Shown here piece after piece: positions 41,797 through 47,096 of a DNA stretch of 47,096 bases; the first letter of the stretch is position 1; the number at the start of each line of letters is the position of its first letter. The translations under genes were made by a program, and so were the position numbers. The stretch covers positions 1 through 47,096 of the forward strand of contig NZ_JAEMRO010000012.1 of assembly GCF_016463295.1 (NCBI RefSeq). The letters run 5' to 3'. Under the pieces are notes generated by a model. That model had not been told where the DNA came from. It ran no database searches and saw only the letters and a list, made by a program, of their open reading frames with translations. Origin of the DNA: Brevundimonas sp. (GTDB lineage Bacteria; Pseudomonadota; Alphaproteobacteria; Caulobacterales; Caulobacteraceae).

Positions 41797-42909
41797 TCAG
41801 CCCCAGTCCGCGTTCTTCAGCAAGACGGCCTTGCGGGCCGCCAGCAGATCGGCCTCCATCATCTCGTCGACCATGGCCTCGAAGGTGATTTCTGGCTCCC
41901 AACCCAGCCTGGCCTTGGCCTTGGCCGGATTGCCCAGCAGGGTCTCGACCTCGGTCGGACGGAAGTAGCGGGGATCGACACGCACGATGGTCGCGCCGGC
42001 CTTGATCGCCGGACAACGGACCTCGGCATGGGCCGGATCAACGGCCTCGACGATGCCGACCTCATCGACCCCCGTGCCTTCCCAGCGCAAGGTCACGCCG
42101 ATACGGGCCGCCGACACCTCCACGAATTGGCGCACGCTGTACTGCTTGCCGGTGGCGATGACATAGTCCTCGGGCTCGTCCTGCTGCAGCATCAGCCACT
42201 GCATGCGGACGTAGTCCTTGGCGTGACCCCAGTCGCGCAGGGCGTCCATATTGCCAAGGTAAAGACAGTCGCTGAGGCCCTGCGCAATCTCGCCCAGACC
42301 CCGGGTGATCTTGCGGGTCACGAACGTCTCGCCCCGCCGCTCGCTCTCGTGATTGAACAGGATGCCGTTGCAGGCGAAGATTCCGTAGGCCTCGCGGTAG
42401 TTCACGCACATCCAGTAAGCGAACATCTTGGATACCGCATAGGGGCTGCGCGGATAGAAGGGTGTGGTCTCCGACTGGATCGGTTCCTGCACCAGGCCGT
42501 ACAACTCGGATGTCGAGGCCTGATAGAATTTCGTCTTCTTCTCCAGCCCCAGGAGCCGGATCGCCTCCAGCAGCCGGAGCGTCCCGAGGGCGTCGACGTC
42601 GGCGGTATATTCAGGAGTCTCGAAACTGACTGCCACGTGGCTCTGGGCACCCAGATTGTAGATCTCGTCCGGCTGAACTTCTTGGATGATGCGCACCAGA
42701 TTGGAAGTGTCGGTCAGGTCGCCGAAATGCATCTGAAAGCGCACGTCGCCCTCGTGCAGGTCCTGATAGATGTGATCCACACGATCGGTATTGAACAGCG
42801 ACGAACGACGCTTGATGCCGTGAACGTGATAGCCCTTGTCCAGCAGAAATTCGGCCAGATAGGAGCCGTCCTGGCCGGTGACGCCAGTGATCAGCGCGGT
42901 CTTGGTCAT
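41797..42909 (-). CDS. gmd: GDP-mannose 4,6-dehydratase
   Basis: A 370-residue extended [48 protein letters not shown] and the catalytic [10 protein letters not shown] are signature segments. It makes GDP-4-keto-6-deoxymannose, the precursor of rhamnose, fucose, perosamine or colitose. GDP-mannose could come from the ManC-AGE fusion at 16883. ATG 42909 follows GGAG six bases ahead. It is the first gene of the long minus-strand operon and diverges from the RTX protease gene. Confidence 0.95.
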   Translation of the reverse strand: MTKTALITGVTGQDGSYLAEFLLDKGYHVHGIKRRSSLFNTDRVDHIYQDLHEGDVRFQMHFGDLTDTSNLVRIIQEVQPDEIYNLGAQSHVAVSFETPEYTADVDALGTLRLLEAIRLLGLEKKTKFYQASTSELYGLVQEPIQSETTPFYPRSPYAVSKMFAYWMCVNYREAYGIFACNGILFNHESERRGETFVTRKITRGLGEIAQGLSDCLYLGNMDALRDWGHAKDYVRMQWLMLQQDEPEDYVIATGKQYSVRQFVEVSAARIGVTLRWEGTGVDEVGIVEAVDPAHAEVRCPAIKAGATIVRVDPRYFRPTEVETLLGNPAKAKARLGWEPEITFEAMVDEMMEADLLAARKAVLLKNADWG

Positions 42910-43065
42910 ACGGGTCTCCAGCACCGAAACAGGCCGTCGCTCAAGGAAATAGCCAGATCGGCCCGGGGTCAGGCGCGATTGGACGACCGGCGCGTGGTCC
43001 TATCGCACGCGGCCCATCCTCGACAAGGGCGCATGCGGCCAGCGTCGCACATAGCACGGTTACGC

Positions 43066-43093
43066 TTGTCGCCCGTCACCGGCACGCTAGTGT
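43066..43093 (+). promoter_or_regulatory. Caulobacter-type promoter for the RTX protease
   Basis: TTGTCGC (43066-43072), 13 bases, then GCTAGTGT (43086-43093) fits the Caulobacter housekeeping pattern TTGaCGS-N10-14-GCTANAWC, best at the -35 and the GCTA. A near-palindrome GGCACgCTAGtGTGCC (43081-43096) covers the -10 and may be an operator. The protease ATG follows 30 bases later, with GGGGAC as ribosome site. Confidence 0.4.
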
Positions 43094-43123
43094 GCCGTCG
43101 ACGAATTTCAACGGGGACGACCA

Positions 43124-46100
43124 ATGTTCGACACCTTTGCCTCCAGCCGCTTCGCCACGCTGGACGATACGCTCTCTGAAACCGGCTCCGGCGGAGGGTC
43201 CGGACGGTTCCGCGAAGGTGACGGACCGGCGACCAATCCGTCCTTCGGGGCGATCGCCAGCTATCAGATCTGCGGATGCTGCGGCGTGTTCCGCGGACCA
43301 ACCGACGGGTCAGACGGCGGCGGTCAGGGCATCATCCTGAACGGCGATGATCGTGGCGACGTCGGCAGCAATGGCAAGATCTCGCTGCTGACGGGCGACG
43401 CCGGTGCGCAGATCACCCGCTCGAACCAGAGCTGGGCGACCGCCCTGGGTACCGCAGCGACGGTGACCTATTCCTTCCGGGCTTCGGCTGCGACCATGCC
43501 GACCGATACCCAGGGCTTTACCCAGTTCAGCGCGGGACAAATCGCCGCCACCTTGCAGGCTCTGGCCGCCTGGTCCGATGTGGCCAACATCACCTTCACG
43601 CGTGTCAATGACGCGGGGTCGGAATATTCCAACAACGCCACCATCGTCCTGGGCAACTACAGCTCGGGTCAACAGGGCGCTGCAGCCTTTGCCTATCTGC
43701 CGGGCGGACAGCCGGGTGCAACCGGTGCAAACGCGGTCCAGGGCGATGTCTGGATCAACAGCTCGCTCAACTATAATGCCAATCCGGTTCAGCAGGGTTA
43801 TGGTCAGTTGACCCTGCTTCATGAGATCGGCCACGCCATCGGCCTCAGCCACCCGGCGGCCTACAACGCGTCCGCAGGCTCCTCGATCACCTACGCCAAC
43901 AACGCGGTCTATTTCGAGGACTCGCTGCAGTACAGCGTGATGAGCTATTTCGAGGAGACGCAGACGGGGGCCAACTACCGCGTCAATAACGTAGGCTCGA
44001 CGCGCTACGCCTCTGTGCCGCAACTCGACGACATTTCGGCGGCGCAGCGTCTGTACGGCGCGAACATGAGCACGCGCACGGGTGATACGACCTACGGCTT
44101 CAACTCCAATGCGGGCCAGGTCTGGTTCAGCGCCTCGAGCGCCAGCTCTGCCTTGATCTTCGCCGTTTGGGATGCGGGCGGTGTCGATACGTTCGACTTC
44201 TCCGGTTACACCTCCAACAGCGTCATTGATCTGCGCCAGGCGGCCTTCTCCAGCGTCGGCGGTATGGTCGGCAATGTGTCAATTGCTCTGGGGGCCGTGA
44301 TCGAGAACGCCATCGGAGGCACGGGATCGGACACAATCCGCGGCAACTCGGGCGACAACCGCATCACAGGCGGCGGGGGCAACGACACGATCGACGGCGG
44401 GCTGGGGACCGACACCGTCGTCTTCTCCGGTGCCCGCTCCAGCTATACCATCACCTGGAATGGCCAGACCGGAACCGTGACGGGACCAGGCGGCACCGTC
44501 ACGGTCCGCAACGTCGAATTCCTGGCCTTCTCCGACGGTACCATTGCCGCAGCACCGACCGGTGGACTGAGTGTCGCTGGTGATATCACCAATGAGACCA
44601 TCAGTGGTTCGGCTCTGGGCGACCTGATCGGTGGTCTCGGCGGCAATGACACCATCAACGGCCTGGATGGAAACGACACGCTGGACGGCGGCTCGGGTGC
44701 CGACATCCTGAACGGCGGTAACGGCGACGATATCCTGGTCGGCGGGCTGGGCAATGACACGCTGAGCGGCGGAGCCGGAATCGACACCGCAGACTATTCG
44801 GGAGCGGCCGTCGGCGTCGCCGTCGATCTTTTCGACGGAGTCGCATCTGGGGGAGCTGGCGTCGATACGCTGACCTCCATCGAATCCGTCACTGGTACAG
44901 CGCTGGCCGACACGATCACGGGAGATGCCAACGCCAACATCCTGCGCGGTGGCGGAGGCATCGACGTCCTTAGCGGCGGCGGCGGCGACGATCAGCTCTT
45001 CGCCGGAGCGCCGGGCCTCTCCAGCGCGGCCCCCGACATCGTCAAGGGCCCCACCACGGCGAACAGCACGATCGCCACGGCGGTTTCACTTAATGGCGCA
45101 TTCGACCTGCTTCCGAACGCGGATATCGCCAACGCCACGACTATTCCGCATGCCACCGTCGTCGCCACGACGCATGGAGGTGTCGAATATTATGCCATCA
45201 CGGTCCAGGCAGGCGAAACCGTGGCCTTCGATATCGACGGTGCCTCTTTCGATACCACGCTCAGGCTGTTCGACGCTGCGGGCAACGAACTGACGTCGAA
45301 CGATGACTCGTCGGCGGATGCAGGGGCCGCAGGAACAGATTCGGCCCTGACCTTTTCGTTCGGCGCTGCCGGCACCTATTATATCCAGGTTGCCGAATGG
45401 GCCGCCAATGGCGGCGGCACTTTTACGTCCAAGGCTCCTGCAATCGGCGGGCGTTATACCCTTCACATCTCGTCACCGGATCAACCGGCCGCTCCGACGA
45501 TACAGACGGGATCGACGTTGAACGGCGGCACCGGTGCAGACCGACTGGAAGGGGGAGCCGGCGTCGATACGATGAATGGGGGTGCCGACAATGACACCAT
45601 CATTGGTGCAGGCGGAAACGACGTAATCGACGGTGGTGCCGGTACCGACACGGCTGTCTTCACCGGCAATTTCTCGGCCTATACGATCACCACGACCAAC
45701 GGCGTCACCACGGTCACTGGCGCGGACGGAACGGACCGGCTGACCAATGTCGAACAGCTTCAGTTCGCGGACGGCCTGCGTGACATCAACGGCAACACCA
45801 TCGTGGGTGGCGGGCCGATCAATGGCACCTCCGGTAACGACACCCTGTCCGGTACGACGGCTGGGGACACCATCAACGGCGGTGCCGGCGACGACGTCAT
45901 CACAGGTCTGAGTGGGAACGACACGATCGACGGGGGCGAGGGCACGGACACGGCCGTCTTCAGCGGCACGATCACCACCTCGACCGTCAGCACGGTGAAC
46001 GGCGTGACCACGGTCACCGGTCCGGACGGTACCGACACCCTGACCGGCGTCGAACGCCTGCAGTTTGCAGACGGCACGCTGATTGTCGGGGCTGGCGGCG

Positions 46101-47096
46101 GGCAGTACTTCGGTGGCACCGGGGCCAACGACATCACGAATGGGACGGCATTTGCGGACGAGCTGTTTGGCCAGGCCGGCGACGACATTCTGAATGCTCT
46201 GGCAGGGAACGACCTGATCCGCGGTGGTGACGGCAACGACCGGATCAATGCCGGAACGGGCGTGGATCAGATCTACGGTGACGCGGGAGACGATACCCTG
46301 GTGGTAACGTCTATTGCCTCTGGCCAGCCCTTTTCCACCTTCGATGGTGGGACAGGCTCCGACACCTTCGATGCAAGCGCGATCTCTACAGCCATGAGCG
46401 TCTCGGCCACACCGGCAGGCGGCTTGCAGGTTGGCAACTACACAGCTTCCAGCGTCGAACGCATAATCGGAGGCAGCGGTAATGACACTTTCAACCTCAG
46501 TGCAGCGGTTGGGGGTGTCGAAGTGTCGGGTGGTGCCGGCAACGATGCCATTCAGGGCGGTAACGGTATTGACCGTCTGAATGGAGGTGAAGGCGACGAT
46601 CTCATCACCGGTCTGGCTGGTGATCAGTTGTTCGGAGATAATGGCGACGACACTCTGGTCTTCGTCGCGGGTGCCAATGTTGCAGGCACCCTTATTGCAG
46701 GTGGGGCCGGTACCGACACGGCGATTCTCAGGGGCAGCTCAGCTTCGGTCGATCTTGCGCAAGGGACGGCTTCGGTCGGATCGAATTCGGCAGGAATTTT
46801 CGCTGTCGAGAACGTCGTCGTAGAGGGTATGGGCGCAGGCCTGCGCACTGTTCTCGGCAATGGTGGCGACAACAGGTTGGAAGTGGGCAACCTCGGCAAT
46901 GATGGCAGCTTCGGTGTCAACTTCGATGGCCGCACCGGCAATGACACCCTCTTGGGCGGGCGCGGTTCCGACACTCTGAATGGTGGAGACGGCAACGACG
47001 TCCTGCGCGGAGGAGCCGGCAGTGACACCCTGATCGGCGGTGCCGGGGTCGACACGGCGGACTATGGCGGCGCGGCGGGTGGCGTGGTGGCCAGTC
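43124..47096 (+). CDS. serralysin-like M10 metalloprotease with RTX repeats (C-terminus beyond window)
   Basis: At least 1324 residues with no stop up to the right edge. Zinc site H233-EIG-H237-AIGLS-H243 and the Met-turn YSVMSYFE near 271-277 identify a peptidase M10 (metzincin) of the serralysin group. From about residue 390 arrays of GGxGxDxxx calcium-binding nonapeptides alternate with longer modules, and a PPC domain lies near 640-785. Such proteins leave by a type I secretion system using a C-terminal signal, here outside the window. The N-terminus has C50, C52 and C53 (ICGCCG), unusual because serralysins are cysteine-poor. No T1SS genes are in the window. Confidence 0.9.
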   Translation, partial: MFDTFASSRFATLDDTLSETGSGGGSGRFREGDGPATNPSFGAIASYQICGCCGVFRGPTDGSDGGGQGIILNGDDRGDVGSNGKISLLTGDAGAQITRSNQSWATALGTAATVTYSFRASAATMPTDTQGFTQFSAGQIAATLQALAAWSDVANITFTRVNDAGSEYSNNATIVLGNYSSGQQGAAAFAYLPGGQPGATGANAVQGDVWINSSLNYNANPVQQGYGQLTLLHEIGHAIGLSHPAAYNASAGSSITYANNAVYFEDSLQYSVMSYFEETQTGANYRVNNVGSTRYASVPQLDDISAAQRLYGANMSTRTGDTTYGFNSNAGQVWFSASSASSALIFAVWDAGGVDTFDFSGYTSNSVIDLRQAAFSSVGGMVGNVSIALGAVIENAIGGTGSDTIRGNSGDNRITGGGGNDTIDGGLGTDTVVFSGARSSYTITWNGQTGTVTGPGGTVTVRNVEFLAFSDGTIAAAPTGGLSVAGDITNETISGSALGDLIGGLGGNDTINGLDGNDTLDGGSGADILNGGNGDDILVGGLGNDTLSGGAGIDTADYSGAAVGVAVDLFDGVASGGAGVDTLTSIESVTGTALADTITGDANANILRGGGGIDVLSGGGGDDQLFAGAPGLSSAAPDIVKGPTTANSTIATAVSLNGAFDLLPNADIANATTIPHATVVATTHGGVEYYAITVQAGETVAFDIDGASFDTTLRLFDAAGNELTSNDDSSADAGAAGTDSALTFSFGAAGTYYIQVAEWAANGGGTFTSKAPAIGGRYTLHISSPDQPAAPTIQTGSTLNGGTGADRLEGGAGVDTMNGGADNDTIIGAGGNDVIDGGAGTDTAVFTGNFSAYTITTTNGVTTVTGADGTDRLTNVEQLQFADGLRDINGNTIVGGGPINGTSGNDTLSGTTAGDTINGGAGDDVITGLSGNDTIDGGEGTDTAVFSGTITTSTVSTVNGVTTVTGPDGTDTLTGVERLQFADGTLIVGAGGGQYFGGTGANDITNGTAFADELFGQAGDDILNALAGNDLIRGGDGNDRINAGTGVDQIYGDAGDDTLVVTSIASGQPFSTFDGGTGSDTFDASAISTAMSVSATPAGGLQVGNYTASSVERIIGGSGNDTFNLSAAVGGVEVSGGAGNDAIQGGNGIDRLNGGEGDDLITGLAGDQLFGDNGDDTLVFVAGANVAGTLIAGGAGTDTAILRGSSASVDLAQGTASVGSNSAGIFAVENVVVEGMGAGLRTVLGNGGDNRLEVGNLGNDGSFGVNFDGRTGNDTLLGGRGSDTLNGGDGNDVLRGGAGSDTLIGGAGVDTADYGGAAGGVVAS
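44390..46077 (+). repeat. three copies of an internal beta-module in the RTX protein
   Basis: A roughly 50-residue unit recurs at 44390-44541, 45628-45780 and 45928-46077. Each starts IDGGxGTDTxVFSG, has a TVTG(A/P)DGTD-like middle (VTGPGGTV in the first copy) and ends VExLxFxDG. The second and third copies are the most alike (NGVTTVTG in both), suggesting recent duplication. Confidence 0.75.
45041..45475 (+). other. PPC (pre-peptidase C-terminal) domain region within the RTX protease
   Basis: Within the protease frame, [38 protein letters not shown] and [10 protein letters not shown] form the bacterial PPC beta-sandwich pattern. It interrupts the RTX arrays. PPC domains usually aid secretion or substrate binding and are rarely placed inside RTX arrays. 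Confidence 0.75.

Larger units (their letters stand above)
44300..47096 (+). repeat. RTX calcium-binding nonapeptide arrays
   Basis: Repeats of the form GGxGxDxxx, for example [20 protein letters not shown] near 44363 and [20 protein letters not shown] near 46982. Blocks stand at about 44300-44420, 44585-44775, 44925-45010, 45510-45645, 45830-45960, 46105-46290, 46465-46640 and 46910-47050. They form calcium-bound parallel beta-rolls that fold after secretion. Confidence 0.9.

Noticed and set aside
44300..47096. CRISPR array or tandem DNA repeat
   Set aside because: Periodicity is at the protein level (GGxGxDxxx) with degenerate DNA; there are no identical repeats with unique spacers.
1..47096. 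Mobile element or genomic island boundary
   Set aside because: No transposase, integrase, tRNA target or direct repeats are seen, and base composition looks even by eye.

Overview
This is high-GC chromosomal DNA of an alphaproteobacterium, most likely Caulobacterales and Brevundimonas-like. That placement is an inference from codon and GC style, the CycM-type membrane cytochrome c, a Caulobacter-style promoter, and the combination of exopolysaccharide and nonulosonate genes. I see no tRNA, rRNA, insertion sequence, phage gene or CRISPR array. The window is dominated by cell-surface carbohydrate genes with a short housekeeping block on the left.

Left block (1-7276): a fragmentary reading frame at the edge, nudC (NAD diphosphatase), kdsB (CMP-Kdo synthetase) convergent with it, a membrane-anchored cytochrome c, an ammonium transporter and a two-unit periplasmic M16 zinc protease. 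Strong hairpin terminators follow the cytochrome and protease genes.

Export block (7277-19096): mostly minus strand. In transcription order it holds a mannose-1-phosphate guanylyltransferase fused to an AGE-family isomerase, a CpsB-type phosphotyrosine phosphatase, a Wza-like export lipoprotein and an M48/PDZ lipoprotein. A VanZ-like gene on the plus strand overlaps the last of these. Then come a Wzc-type tyrosine kinase/co-polymerase, a coupled membrane protein of unknown function, a small secreted protein with its own promoter, an O-antigen ligase-like protein and a UDP-glucuronate 4-epimerase-like enzyme. Together this looks like a Wzy-dependent exopolysaccharide assembly and export locus.

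Glycan block (19313-42909): a membrane 4,6-dehydratase on plus faces about 20 minus-strand genes, many coupled by ATGA, GTGA or TGATG junctions. The set covers a complete predicted route to legionaminic acid: dehydratase, CBS-fused aminotransferase, NeuD-type acetyltransferase, hydrolysing epimerase, synthase and CMP transferase. It also has a three-part amidotransferase (WbpG-like, HisH and a HisF that has lost its first catalytic Asp) predicted to add an acetamidino group. Gmd plus an RmlC-like epimerase, a phosphoglycosyl transferase, Wzx, Wzy, glycosyltransferases, an FkbM methyltransferase and a 2-oxoglutarate oxygenase complete a Wzx/Wzy surface glycan system. An unusual submodule joins a class III aminotransferase carrying a CxxC-x10-CxxC insert, an SDR and a hexapeptide acyltransferase.

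Right edge (43124-47096): divergent from the glycan block is a large serralysin-like M10 metalloprotease with RTX repeats and a PPC domain, cut off by the window end. The best candidates for unusual biology are the CBS-aminotransferase fusion, the ManC-AGE fusion, the four-cysteine aminotransferase module, the acetamidino-nonulosonate route and the RTX protease with a CGCC N-terminal motif.
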